A stretch of DNA of 64,000 nt, taken from positions 10,167,001 through 10,231,000 of the forward strand of contig JAJKFL010000002.1 in NCBI GenBank assembly GCA_021186555.1, in the 5' to 3' direction. Below are positions 1 to 18,660 of this stretch, piece by piece (positions within the stretch are counted from its first letter, which is position 1; every line of letters begins with the position of its first letter). Source of the stretch: Reticulitermes speratus. Taxonomy: Eukaryota > Arthropoda > Insecta > Blattodea > Rhinotermitidae. Below the pieces are notes generated by a model. The model made no database searches. It was given only the letters and a program-made list of their open reading frames with translations, and was not told the DNA's origin. The translations under genes and the position numbers were made by a program.

Positions 1-141
1 TACTATGTTTCACTTTTGAAAACACACCTTTCACTGTTCTTATACTTATTTGCTGGCAATGACCAAATGTTCTTTCCCTCCATATAATCATGTTTCAGTG
101 CTTTTGGATGGTGATAACATTGAGCTGCTTTGTTATTGTAG

Positions 142-6995
<6,854 letters not shown>

Positions 6996-9900
6996 CTGTC
7001 CTTTAGGTAAGAATGTAATGCATTACATCAGCATTCCTGAACCTTTTTCAGTTGTCATACTCTTCAGTCTTAAGAACAAAAGTTCACATACCCCTTTTCA
7101 GTGATGACTTAAATTTTGTTTTAAATGATGTGTTGCTGTGCATTATAAATGTGGCCAGATACAAAATTTCATTTTATTTTAAATGAAACAAGTTATTTCA
7201 TGGACAAAAAAGTTTTGTACAAAAATTAGTGGTTAAGGCATTCTTAGGCCCATTCAAACTGCGTTTGTCAATGTATGGAATTCATCTTATTTATGCCGTG
7301 ATGAAATTTCAGGTATTATCAGTTCAGAATCGCTGCATTAGATTATATAACATCACCTATGTAAGACTGCACTGTAGTTAGTAATGCTGCATTTGTTCCT
7401 TATCAGCTATCCTGTCAGCTGCTGTAAGTTGACATACTGTTGACCTGGGAGTGAGTCTGTAATGAAGAAAGGTATGGAATCTGGTGCCCTGGCAACGACA
7501 TGGTGAATGCTATGTTGCCACAAACAAACTGTGGGATAATACAGCGAGAGTTGCTCCAAGCTCTTCTCAGTCCACTACCCCACAACCTGTATTCACTCCT
7601 ACTTGACCAGTATCATCCTGCCTCTAAAACAATTTATCTGTGAGATTTCTCATCTTCTAGAGGAATGTTAAGTAAGGGTAACAAACCTTAATTTTTTTTT
7701 TTGTCCGTGGGTAAGGGAGACACTTTTCGCCCTTAATAATATATCTGGTCCTCTTCAACATCAAATGCTTCAGGATTCTGTCTAGATGTTGGTCATCAAG
7801 AAATTCTTGCCACCAACTTCGTTAATATATAATTTAATGTATCAGTTATCATGTAAGAGCATCCAAGAACTGAAGAAACTGTATTAAGGGTAAGTGAGTT
7901 TATTTCTTACAACAGTTTTTAAACATTACTGCAAATAGTATCATTACTGTGACACAGGATCTCAGAAAACCAAGATCTTGCCAGTTATCAGTTAGAAAGT
8001 TTCTGTTTACATATTTTCCTCTGAAGACCTCCTACCACAGACAGAAATTCACTATTACAACAGTCAGTTATTTTTAAGTCAAGTATTACTGACTGGTACT
8101 GGTATTCTGTAAATGGTGATTATATTTGTAAACATTTTATCATTATTAAAAACTGAATTCTCACTACTGTAGCTGTGTCACAATAAAAAATGGGATTATT
8201 TTACATTTAGTTGCCGCATTTTCTTGATAATCATGGTTTAATGACAGAAAATTAGCTATGTATCAGCTGATGGTTACAAAGGAGGTATCGAGATGATTTA
8301 TCTGGTGGTAAATGTCAGGTGGGTAATGATAGGATATTGATACATTCAGTCCTGGACATAGTATCTTTAGCCATTTTTTGAAGACAGTTTCTTAGTTTGC
8401 AACTTCAGAATTAAATTTCTTGTAATTCAGTTGGAAGAACAAAAACAAAAATCCAGATGGTATCTAGTACATGGTACAACTAATGTTCACCATACTGGTA
8501 TAGAAGAAACTGAATTAGATATTCCAAGTGGTGGGATGTGGTTGCGTATGTTGTAATATATGGTGTTATATTTTTAAAGGTATGAACATCATCAACAGAT
8601 TACTTTAGGTATGCCATTTTTATGCAAAGTAAAGTTGATAACACTGCAGAAATATATGCTGTCCTGGTGGCTGCTGAGAGTCATGGCAGTATATTGTGTG
8701 CAGTACACAGTACATAATTCTGTATTGATCTATGCTGAAATAGCGGTCATGTTTCAAGTGTCAGCATGTTACAGTGAAGTAGAGGATATTGCATCTTCCT
8801 CAAACATGTTCATGATTATAATATTATGCATTCCTATCAGCATAGTGCAGGGCACATGCTGCAGTTTTAGACAGTTTATGGTATTTATCGTAGTAATGTA
8901 GATGTTCTGAACATCTGTTGTAATCATATTATGGTCTTTTGGAGTGTGATGTCATGTAGTCTGGTAGATATGTACCAGCATTTCAGGGGACACTACTTTA
9001 TCAATCTTGAGGTTAGAAGAAATGCATCTTTTATCCTGAAGATGGAGGCAGCAGGTTTCTCAGAAACATGAGGACCCATCTACCAAACTAACAGTGCACG
9101 TCCTAGAAGATCATGACCTTAACGCTCAATGCCGTGAGAACCTCAAAACTTCTACTGTTGCTAAACTTTTGCGTTTCTTCCACTGCAACTTGATGGTGGA
9201 GGGTAAAGAAAGTGAAAAACAGTAGCCAAATTAAAAATTGTTTCATGAGACTTGACTGTGGAGAACATGTTAACTATGTTCAAGTATATTAACACACTAA
9301 CAGATAAGCACAAAAGTATTTGTTTCTTCAATTAAGGCACTGTTCATGGTGTGATACGGAGAAGAGATACGTGACATTATCACTGGTGCTGCAGAAGATC
9401 ATAATCACCTTGCGGTTTCCTGCTGAAGTGCCACTGTTTGAAGACTTGACAGTGATACTTGTATTGTATATACCTTTCTCCAAGACTGTCGCCTCTATGC
9501 CTGCGGTGTGTGGGCAACTACTGTTTCACTGAGGCTACCATAGCCAATTAAGTGCCCTCATTTCTCTCATTTTCATGGAAACATAAGAACTTTCACCAGT
9601 CTTAAAATGTATCTCTATTTTCTTGTTATTTTTTAAACTTTGTGCCTCCCAAGGTACATCTGTTTGTAACAGACTTTAGTCGTGTCATTACTGTTTGCCA
9701 GTCTTAATTCCTGTATGTCACTGCTCTGAGGCATCAATTGCTGTGATTTCTATGTATTCTGTTAACAATGGAATGTCTTGTTACCAGTGCCACCTTATAT
9801 GTATTTAAAGTGGAGAGGAATTGACTTGATGGGTCAGAAGTGGATACATAAACTGCTCTGAAAGTGTTCATATTAATAGCAGCATCTTGTAGATTGTGAA

Positions 9901-10970
9901 ACTCAAACACTAATAGGGATTATGTTCCACAGCTAAACAAGTATCACTACTTTACATTGTTAGTATCATATTCTGTCTTCTTGGTTGGAGTTTGTGATGT
10001 CTTAGTTTATTTTCTTCCAAAATGTATTTTCTCAGACATATTTAACAGAGTTTTCTCTTGTTCAGAATGAGGATATACACTTACATTTAGTCATATTTTC
10101 AGTAGTAATAAGCAATGTATTCTCTTAGATTGATAGCTACATCAGTGTAGTTACTACCTTCCCCACACATCAGAATTTAATTTAGATGTGCCAAAATATT
10201 GAATCACAAATTATAGAAAGCAGTACATTGTGATCCATTTGAACTTACATGTCTTCGCTGTATCAGTTTTAGAATGGCATCTACATTGAATGTGTTATGT
10301 CTTACCACTTAATTTAATTGAAATTAATTCACCAATAATGCAGAAGTCGAATTGTGTTATATTTTGAAATGTTACCTTTTAAAATAAAATGATGAATGTA
10401 TCCTTGTTTTCAGTGTGTTAATATCTTAAGTTTAACATTGGAGTATTCTGGGTTTCAATAGCTGACATGAAGGTTTTGTCTCTCAAATTTTTACTGAGCA
10501 TGAGGTGGATTTCAGTTTCAGTCTCTTCATTTGTGTGTATAATAGAGCAGCATCTTCCTCATGCACAACCCTGTTTTTCTTTATGACTCAGACCCTTCTC
10601 TTTTTCAGTTTTGTGTTACATTAATACAATTTCACTGCATTCAATTTATTTATTCATTCAATTCCCACTCATTTTTACTAAATCACCGTCAGTTGTTTTA
10701 TTCATGTGCCTCTCCCATCCTGTTTTTATTTTAATCATGGGTTTTCACTATCCTTGAAGAAAAATCCATTATTACAATTAATAATTTCATAATAATATCT
10801 TCTTTGTGATAATTAAAGCAATATTTTTTATATTTTAAGGTCAGTCTCCAACATTCATTTCCCACATAAACAAAAAAATATGTTTAACAAGTTCCAGTTT
10901 GTGTAAGTTTTGAGATTTTCACAGTGGTGTGGTTGAGGGTTTTGTTCTCCTGAGCCATAATGCTGTATCC
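6996..10970. other. PKC 3' UTR and downstream flank
   Basis: No coding sequence recognised. Candidate polyadenylation hexamers AATAAA on + at 8182-8187 and 10,383-10,388. A family A hairpin repeat lies at about 8,905-9,130. The true 3' end cannot be fixed from sequence alone. Confidence 0.5.
8905..9130. repeat. Dispersed hairpin repeat family A
   Basis: Contains the family landmarks 'gtcatgtagtctggtagat', then 'tcctgaagatggaggcagca' and 'ctcagaaacatg', and a closing arm 'gtgagaacctc'. Arms are partly complementary, so transcripts could fold. The segment 9036-9067 has the layout CTGAAGA, one base, short hairpin, GAAAC discussed in the findings. Confidence 0.6.
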
Positions 10971-11310
10971 CTGGTTTTGAAGGAATGAGATGAGATAGAT
11001 GAGTGGGGTATGTGGCATGTATGAGGGAGAAGAAAAATGCATACAGGGATTTGGTGGGGAAATGTGAAGGAAAGAGTCGACTTGGAAGACCTAGGATTAG
11101 ATGGTATGATAATATTAAAATAGATGTTAAGAAATAGGATGGGAGGGAGTGGATTGGATTTATCTGGTTCAGGATAGGGACAAGTGACAGGTTATTCTTG
11201 TGAGCATGATAATGAACCTTCCAGTTCCATAAAATGTGGGGAATTTCTTGACTAGCTGAGGAATTATTAGCTTCTCAAGAAGGACTCTGCATCATGGAGT
11301 TTGTTACATG
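10970..11310 (+). mobile_element. LINE 3'-end fragment (family R, RTE-like), decayed
   Basis: Degenerate translation gives LGRPRIRWYDNIKIDVKK, the C-terminal signature of the same RT family as the 35.8-37.5 kb copy. The 3' UTR 'aaaatgtggggaatttcttg' with 'ctagctgagg' and 'cttctcaagaaggactctg' follows. In-frame stops and shifts show old decay. 3' UTR-only copies of the same family lie at 32.6, 33.1 and 35.8 kb. Confidence 0.7.
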
Positions 11311-11542
11311 CAATGAGACTTCCAGTTCTGTGTTTGAATTTGCTGCCTGCATCTGCTTCACAAGACTGCTCTTTAAATGTGAGATATATTGTCCAGTAAC
11401 ACTAGGCTTCATAGTTGCACACTTGTTACACAATGTGCATTATCAGAAATAAAACTGTCTGTTACATTTCTTGGGGCAGTAATTCACTGACACAGAATAT
11501 ACTGTAGCAGTGTGTACATAAGAAGATTAGTCTTCTTGGATG

Positions 11543-11609
11543 TGGACACCATGCAGTCTAGCAGGTGGGTAATCAACATAACCCATTTACTAGACTGCAT
11601 GGTGTCAAA
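11543..11609. repeat. Near-perfect hairpin of repeat family A
   Basis: Arms of about 28 bases (11,543-11,570 and 11,581-11,609) share 'gacaccatgcagtctag' with its reverse complement, around a 10-base loop (aatcaacata). The arm sequence is the 'acaccatgtagtctgg' landmark of family A. Confidence 0.7.
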
Positions 11610-11934
11610 TTCTTGATGGCTATAACCTTAATACTGACGTCCATAAGGGCATCATATCTTATTATTTTTCATACTGCACTATCAGTTCAGTTGATAGTTT
11701 ACTATAGTTTTGCATTTTGACACTTAGCACCCTTTCCTTTGACAGTGATCATTCCTGCACCTACCAGCCACCATACTTACACACACACACACACAGAGTA
11801 CAGAGCACAGAAGAATGGTCTGCACAAATATAAGGTGTTTGTAAAAATGACAGCATTCACAGCCATGAGTGCAGATTAATTTAACATAAAAATAAATGGG
11901 AACAATACACAACACTTAACACAAGGTAAAAATG

Positions 11935-12170
11935 GCTGCAGTTTTGAAGAAAATTTGTATCTTCTGGGATATTACACTGTATTGACTGGTAAACAACTAC
12001 AGACATTTTGGAGGAGCCATTTTCAGGGTCTAGCATTCTTGGACTGCTGGACCATGAACACAGAGGCAGCATGCTCCTACTAAACATTGTTAACTGTTTA
12101 CCAGCCAACCTGGCATCACACCTCAGGAGGCTTGAATCTTCATCAACACTGGTGTGAGAATCCCCAATTC
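11935..12170. repeat. Dispersed hairpin repeat family A, full-length degenerate copy
   Basis: Begins near 'tatcttctgggatattacac' and ends near 'cttgaatcttcatcaacact' plus 'ggtgtgagaa'. The middle carries 'cagaggcagcatgctcct'. Left and right parts are inverted relative to each other. Confidence 0.6.
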
Positions 12171-13489
12171 TTGCAACTCAAAATTTTGCTGTGTTACAAG
12201 AAGCTTCATAAAAATGATTGACAATGAAGATCTGTTGCCCCTAACTGCAACTTGGATGATGGGGTGGAAAGAGAAGTTCAGACTGCAGGGGGACATGGAA
12301 TGATCCATTTACAACATAACTGTCAGGACCTTTAAAATGAGTAATGTATGAAGAAGAACTTAATAAATGGTTCAATGGACTCATGTGCTGCTCTCTTTAA
12401 TACCAGAAATGAGATTTAAGTAATCAGTATCTTAAATCTATACTTAGACAACACTGCATTTAGTTACATAAAGAAGCCATACAGACTCTTAAATGGCAGT
12501 GCTTTATGAATGTGGAATTTGCTGTTATTTATTAAATACTATTTATTGTATACATACTAGAATGGTATTAATTGATCAGGTATTAAGGTTATATGTAGGA
12601 TCTCTTTGTCTTTATATATGCAATATTTCAGCGATATCATCTTTTGTATAAATACTTCCTCTATCTTATTATAAGATATTGACTTTGGAAATGGCCTAAA
12701 CATCTGTAAATAGTTTGTATCTATAATAGTTGAAATATTTTCACTCTTTCCTCCACTGTCCAACCTTGTCTTGAGGCTCTTTTGTTTTGTGTGGCGTTCT
12801 CATTCTAATGTACAGTATTTTTAGTCTGATATACATATATATATATACACACGTATATGTATGGTGTAGATAATTGTAAGTAAATAGGAAACTCAGTCCT
12901 GAACTGGAGTGAATAAAACTGTTGTTAAATATAATCAGTTGTCCAAACAGTAACATGCCCACATCTAGGCATAATAAACACATGTGTATATAATTCTATA
13001 GTATTTTCATTTTTCTGTACATCCATAATGACAATATATCATTCTCATATAATTATTGTTTGCTGATTCTGTTAATAGCACAGTAGAGAATCTTATCCAA
13101 CATTTATGACCAAGAAAAAAAAATTCAGGTGCTGGGTCTGCTGTGAATGAAATCTTCTGAATGTGACAGATACTATTTAAAAATGGAACATGTGGTACCA
13201 TACTTCAGCAAATTATAGGCTGCTAGTCCATCCAAATGTTACTTTACTGTGTGAAAGATGAACACATTTGTTTCAAAAGACATAGGACACAAAGATTTAG
13301 AAGTATAAAAAATGAAAACAAATACAGGGCAGTATTATATTAAAATAATTTCAAATAAATGCTCCAAATTATCATCATCCTCAGCTATGCTCTTTGGACC
13401 CTAGATTGGTCTGTTCTGGCTCATAAATCTGGTCCAACCATCCCTCATTTGTCTTCCAAGACGTACCATATTTGATGCACAGTAAAACA

Positions 13490-13560
13490 CGCCGGACCAT
13501 AAGATGCACCAGACCATAAGATGCATGAGACCATAAGATGCAGTGGACCATAAGGCATAC
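13490..13560. repeat. Short tandem repeat, ~17-bp unit
   Basis: Four imperfect copies of 'gaccataagatgca' plus 2-4 bases. Such 'ccataagacgcac' repeats are common near the ends of DNA transposons, but no terminal inverted repeats could be tied to it. Confidence 0.55.
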
Positions 13561-13721
13561 CAAGATTTCAGAAGGCAAATGTAGAGAAGAGATAAGGATT
13601 CATTAAGTGTATTTATTCTGTACCATTTGTTCTTTTATTTACCAAAGTAATATATAGTTCAATATCGATTTATTATCCAGACAAACACAACACTCAAACA
13701 TTTTACCTTCATTTATTTACT

Positions 13722-13775
13722 TTTCTACAATATGTTTCGGCCTTTTATTTGGCCATCATCAGGTACAAACACAAG
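13722..13775 (-). ncRNA. Hammerhead-ribozyme-like motif (degenerate)
   Basis: On the - strand: CTGATGA at 13,762-13,756, one unpaired T, hairpin GGCC...GGCC, GAAA, then a possible 3-bp stem III (ACA/TGT). This is the core order of a type I hammerhead. Stem I pairs poorly here, and the usual G10.1-C11.1 pair is replaced by an unpaired base, so activity of this copy is doubtful. No other gene nearby. Confidence 0.4.
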
Positions 13776-13954
13776 TACATAATCGGAAAAGTATGCTATG
13801 GATATTGATTAACTAGCAAAATGGAATGATGTTACTTAGATTTAAATATTTCATTCTTTTTCGTGATTTCATTTCTAGTTTACTGTGAATTTGATATTTC
13901 TTAAAAATTTAATTTGTGCTGCTCAGTTGCACTTACATTTTTGTTGAATATTTC

Positions 13955-14190
13955 AATGTTCTGGGATATGACGCCATGTAGATTGGTATTTACGTATTAC
14001 CGTTTCGGAGGATCTTTCTGCCACCATCTTCAGTTTAGTCCAAGAAGAGTAAACTCTGTTTCTGCTTACTGTTCCTGGACTACCATGAAGATGGAGACAG
14101 CCAGCTTTTCTGAAGCATGGTGTCATATTCCAGAAGACTGGACTCTTCATCAACACCACCGTGAGAACCTGAAATCTTCCATTTCTCTTT
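13955..14190. repeat. Dispersed hairpin repeat family A
   Basis: Landmarks: 'ctgggatatgacgccatgta', 'ccgtttcggaggatc', 'ccaccatcttcag', then the inverted set 'catggtgtcatattccagaa' and 'caccgtgagaacctg'. The two halves can form a long hairpin. On - at 14,033-14,002 the CTGAAGA...GAAAC layout is present. Confidence 0.65.
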
Positions 14191-14875
14191 GTCCATATCC
14201 AAGTTCCACTTCCGTGTAAGAGTGTGGGAAGTGCCGTCACTTATTAAAATTTCATCTTCATCTTTGTCCTTATTGTAACAATGCATAATGTCTGATTATG
14301 GTCTCACATATTCCTTAATAGCAACATATTATGTCATACCACTACAAAACAAAATATAAATTCTATTTCTCATCAAGCCCAGGATGTGGGTGTGTTTGTA
14401 TTCATCATCTTAAACACAGTAGTTTTCCTTACACTCTGTGACCATGTAAGCACAGATAACATTTAGTTGTGTGTCATACATCATTATGTGATCACATCAT
14501 AGCCTATGTATTACATAACTTGAGAGCCATGTTCCAGCAATTAATACGCATTCATATATTGAATATTTAAAAAATGAATTTTTAAAGAGTAGTAATAATA
14601 AAATCTACTTGGATCATGACCGGAGTGACAGGTGTGGGTGTGTTTTCAGTGACTGAATGGTACTTTATTTTATTTCTATATTAGTATCTATCATTTCTCT
14701 CTACTCACCTTAAACATGTTTATATGTTATAAGTTGGGACCAAATATAGTGAAACAAATTAACATGTTTGCAGACTATAATAATGACTAAAGTACATTAT
14801 GTTGTGTTCAGTTTATCATTAATGCTTGTTTCATAGTGCTGTGAACAAATTATATTGATTTGTATGGTAGTCTGG
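14190..14875. other. Intergenic, nothing recognised
   Basis: AT-rich sequence without coding signal, RNA gene or repeat that I can identify. Confidence 0.5.
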
Positions 14876-14879
14876 GTTA

Positions 14880-15045
14880 TGATATTGTGTAGGCATGTAG
14901 GTGGATACCAACCTTTTGGAAAGATGGAGGCAGTACGTTCCTCTGAAACGGTTGTAACCACACCTATATGCCACATGGTGTTATAACCCAGAAGACTATA
15001 CAGTGTAGATCTTCACCACCATGAGAAACTCAGATCTCATGATTC
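14880..15045. repeat. Dispersed hairpin repeat family A
   Basis: Starts 'tagtctgggttatgatattg' and ends with the inverted counterpart 'ggtgttataacccagaagac', so the element is a hairpin. The middle holds 'gatggaggcagtacgttcct' followed by 'ctgaaacgg'. Followed by an (AAT)n microsatellite at 15,047-15,090. Confidence 0.65.
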
Positions 15046-15570
15046 AGGAATAATAATAATAATAATAATAATATATAATAATAATAATAATTGCTTTTAT
15101 TCCTGGTTTTAAAATTGTTAAGTGTGTGCTCGCTTAATTTTTGTGCACTTCATTGTACATTTCATCATGCTAGATACTGTGCATGCAAATAATTTTCTTG
15201 GCATTCTGGTAATTTAGTATGGATGTGAACACAAAGATTTATTTTTGGTCAGTGGTAGCAGCAGAGGTCCACTTTCATCCCTTGAAGGATTTTATGGATT
15301 AAAATATCATTATTTCTAACCTGAACCATGTAGAGTCTGTAATTATCTGAACATGTAAGAAAGGCCAGTTGTTTTGGAAATGGTCTGCATTTCTGCCAAG
15401 AGTTCTTCTTAACTTCATGCTCAAGAGAGTATTTCTAAAATTAAATTTTTACATGGTTTTGAAATTGATGGAGAGTATGACAGTGTCTTCTTCTCCATCA
15501 CTAGTATTGATAATGGAAGTAACTGAAGTTAATGTCACATGGAAACTTGACACCCCTCAAGAAACCATGT

Positions 15571-15642
15571 TGTTGTTGTTGTTGTGTTGTTATTATTATT
15601 ATTATTATTATCATCATCATCACATCATCATCATTATTGCTG
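15571..15642. repeat. Compound microsatellite (TTG)n(TTA)n(ATC)n
   Basis: Runs of TTG, TTA/TAT and ATC trinucleotides directly abutting the left end of the pogo-like copy at 15,643. Confidence 0.85.
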
Positions 15643-16102
15643 CAGCAAAATTCCTGTAATCCAAGTCCAATAATTTGGAAATCCTGATAATCTGGCACTT
15701 GAGGAGAGTAGTCCCAAGACCGTTAAGTTTTGCTTTTTACCAGAAAACAGCTTCATCATTGAAACAGGCTGATATCAGGGACATGTTCAAAAAGGTATCC
15801 AAGAGTGTCTGTACATCTGCCGTTGTGGTATCTCCTAACCCCTTGTCTCCTATTGCATCAACTTCTTCAGCTATGAAGACTGCATAAAACACAGAACAAG
15901 ACCCTGACGACCCTGAACCAGAAGATGGAGATATTCAGATGGAATATTCCTTTGATTACTTGTACAGCCCAAGTATAGGGGCAGTAACAAAAAATGACCC
16001 ATAAGAACTTAAGTCAGTATATGCAGTGTCTGATAATCTGGAATATTCGATAATTCGGCACTTTTCCTGTCCCATGCAAGTCGGATTAACGGAATTTTGC
16101 TG
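15643..16102. mobile_element. Non-autonomous pogo/Tigger-like element, copy 2
   Basis: Left end cagcaaaattcctgtaatcc, right end ggattaacggaattttgctg, forming about 20-bp terminal inverted repeats; TA follows the right end, while the left TA is obscured by the microsatellite. A + frame inside reads SLSFAFYQKTASSLKQADIR, then DMFKKVSKS, resembling the C-terminal tail of Tigger/jerky-type transposases. It parallels the copy at 5,771-6,249 along its whole length, so both are deletion derivatives of one parent. Confidence 0.78.
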
Positions 16103-16104
16103 TA

Positions 16105-17130
16105 TTTAGTGTATTATATCATGTGGGATAACTTTAATATATTGTATTTTGTTGTAGTGAAAGGAGCCTGGAGTAAGACTGAATCATAAATACAATAGTG
16201 GAGTCTATATTAATAAGTTGTAAAGACAAATAAATGTGTTATGTTTTAATACTTCTACACAACTGTTTACCTTTTCCATGTGTCACATCTTACCTGGTCA
16301 GCATATATCTTCACATTGTTGCTATTTCTCATACTGTTTTTCAGTAAATTTGCCTGCAGAATTTTCCAGAAAAATGATCTACCTATTTCAAAATGGATGA
16401 AACCAATGACTGAATTGGGCTTCTTTGTGAAGTCCATGTGTATTTTGAGAATCACGTTGCTCTCACAAGATTTGATATAGTTTTAGTTACATAAAATTAG
16501 GACATCCTGCTGCAAGTACATAAGTAAAATTTGTCCGAGTTGAATTGCAGTCATGATGCTTGTACTGTGTACTTGTTACATGAAATTACTTATTTTGTGC
16601 ATATGGTTTCTAATGTCCTTGAAGTGCTTGCTCCTTTAAATTTACACCATCCATGTTTTTGCACCTTGTTTCAGTTTAATATTTTCCAGGCTTCTTGCAC
16701 TAGATGTAAGCATTGCTCCTGCATCCTGACAATCGACTAACATGTTGGTGGAAATTACTGTGGCAGCTAAATGATACATTCCAAATGGGGAGTGTTATAA
16801 AGTAAAATTAAATTAAGAAATTTATCTATTAGAAATAAGTCTACTAGTTTACTCGGGATCTTAAATCTGTTATTGTACAGTGTGTTTGTTCCAGACATAA
16901 GAGTTTTACTAGATGACCTTTGATCTTGTGCATCTCTCATATGTTTTAAAAGTTCAAACATTTCTGAAATTTCATGTATGTGAAGTATTCTGTTCTCTCT
17001 TAAAATTTGATTGTGATACGAAAAGAGAGCCTGTTATTAGTACCTCACTTGTGTTACAGAGACATGAGTTGTAAATGTTTGCAACATGTACTGCGCGCTT
17101 ATGTGAGAATGAAGATGCCAAACCTTCAGA
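16105..17130. other. Intergenic, nothing recognised
   Basis: AT-rich, no convincing gene or repeat. Confidence 0.5.
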
Positions 17131-17135
17131 CACCT

Positions 17136-17220
17136 AATATGTATGGTAAGAGGTGTCATTTTAAATTTAATGTAAGGATATGTATGGTAAGAGGTGTCAT
17201 TTTAAATTTAATGTAAGGGG
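17136..17220. repeat. Two-copy tandem duplication (41 bp)
   Basis: The unit 'atgtatggtaagaggtgtca' plus 'ttttaaatttaatgtaagg' is present twice in a row with almost no differences, so the duplication is recent. Confidence 0.85.
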
Positions 17221-17394
17221 GAATGTTTGAACACTTCATAGTAGACAATGTTTCAGTTTATATTAGGTATACTGCTATATTATATTATATTATATATACA
17301 ATACAAAGTCTATTAAAACATGCAGTATTAATTCTCTGTACAGTAATAAGTTGTATACACTAGTATTCTTCCTTTTCCATTCAGACTTTGTTAC

Positions 17395-17760
17395 AAGACA
17401 TACAGCATGAGGACACAGTACCTGCAACACCATTACAAGACATGTAACATGAGGACACAGCATCTGCAGACACCATTACAAAACATGTAACATGAGGACA
17501 CAGTACCTGCAACACCATTACAAGACATGTAACATGAGGACACAGTACCTGCAACATCATTACAAGACATGTAACATGAGGACACAGCATCTGCAGACAC
17601 CATTACAAGACATGTAAAATGAGGCTGCAGTATGTGCAGACACCATTACAAGACATGTAGCACAAGGACACAGTATGTGCAAACAGCATTACATGACGTG
17701 TTAGGAGATGGTATGTCCAGACACCATAACAAAAAAAAGTAACATGGAGACACAGTATCT
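17395..17760. repeat. Minisatellite, 42-43 bp unit
   Basis: Eight to nine imperfect copies. Unit landmarks: 'ttacaagacatgtaacatga', 'ggacacagtacctgcaacac'. Variants alternate 'gtacctgcaacacca' (42 bp) and 'gcatctgcagacacca' (43 bp). Copies toward the right decay. Confidence 0.9.
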
Positions 17761-17764
17761 CCAA

Positions 17765-18530
17765 GCAACATTAAATTATATTACAACACGTGCAACAAAA
17801 ATGTGCTATTTTTTTGTTACAGCCATACAGTCTCATATGTAAGTTTTTTAATCTTTAAGCACTGAGAAATTCTCTGGGCGAATATTTTAATTTCAGCTGG
17901 AACCACCTGACAACAGTGACTTCCATACTTTATGCTGCGATATATTAAGCATTGTGGGAGATACAGAATTTTATTACATTTGACAGTGTTGATCATTACA
18001 AAGAGTGAAATCTACCATATTTCCTTGAAATATCAATCAAATTACTGTATTACAAACATTTGTTTGTTCCTTCCCCCACAAACTTCACCCCCCCCCCCCT
18101 CCCCATTATTAACATGCATAGTTTTAATTGGAGCAAATCATTCATAATTTTTTGTAATGTTATGAAATGGACATGTTGATAAATTTTGTATTGTAAACAG
18201 AGAATGCATGTTTTAATTTTATACATTTATCTTCACTGTGGAATGAATTGGATTCCACTGTTTACAAAATAATTACAAAGAGCCTTTGATGCAGAAGATC
18301 GCATATCTCATCAACATCGCAGCAGAAGCCTGAAATCAAAATTTAAGAATCTTGTTTGTTGCGGGAAAGGTGGCAGGGTAATGCACTATGTTAAACCTTT
18401 GCATACTATTCTTTTGAGGTAACTTCCTCCCCCTTCTGCTCCTCCTGCTTCTCCTCTTGTTAACATCCCATGGTAATTTGTAACTTATGCTGTTGAAATG
18501 TAGTGCACTGTTGGCATTACCCTGTCACAA
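17765..18530. other. Intergenic, nothing recognised
   Basis: Contains a poly-C run at about 18,084-18,098; no gene or element identified. Confidence 0.5.
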
Positions 18531-18534
18531 TTGA

Positions 18535-18660
18535 GGGGCTCAATTGAGCAGGTTGCCTGAAGCAGTAATGTTTCTGACTTGTATTTGGGAAGTGCCTGAT
18601 TTCAATCTTGGCCAGGACACTGACTATCCTGACAGGTTTTCGTGGTTTTTCGTAGTCTGC
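18535..18660 (+). mobile_element. Degenerate tRNA-derived SINE head
   Basis: A box A-like 'gagcaggttgcctgaagcag' and box B-like 'tgatttcaatcttgg' in the spacing of a tRNA, followed by body sequence. It resembles the SINE at 45.2 kb in arrangement. Weak, old copy. Confidence 0.4.

Larger units (their letters stand above)
11310..13480. other. Intergenic, hairpin repeats and small microsatellites
   Basis: Apart from the hairpins at 11,543-11,609 and 11,935-12,170, a CA run at about 11,777-11,793 and an AT/AC run at 12,836-12,855, nothing is recognised. Short open frames here lack any family resemblance. Confidence 0.5.

Noticed and set aside
17381-17590. Repetitive Cys-rich frame on - over the 17.4 kb array
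   Set aside because: Translation of a 42-bp tandem repeat, no start context or homology.
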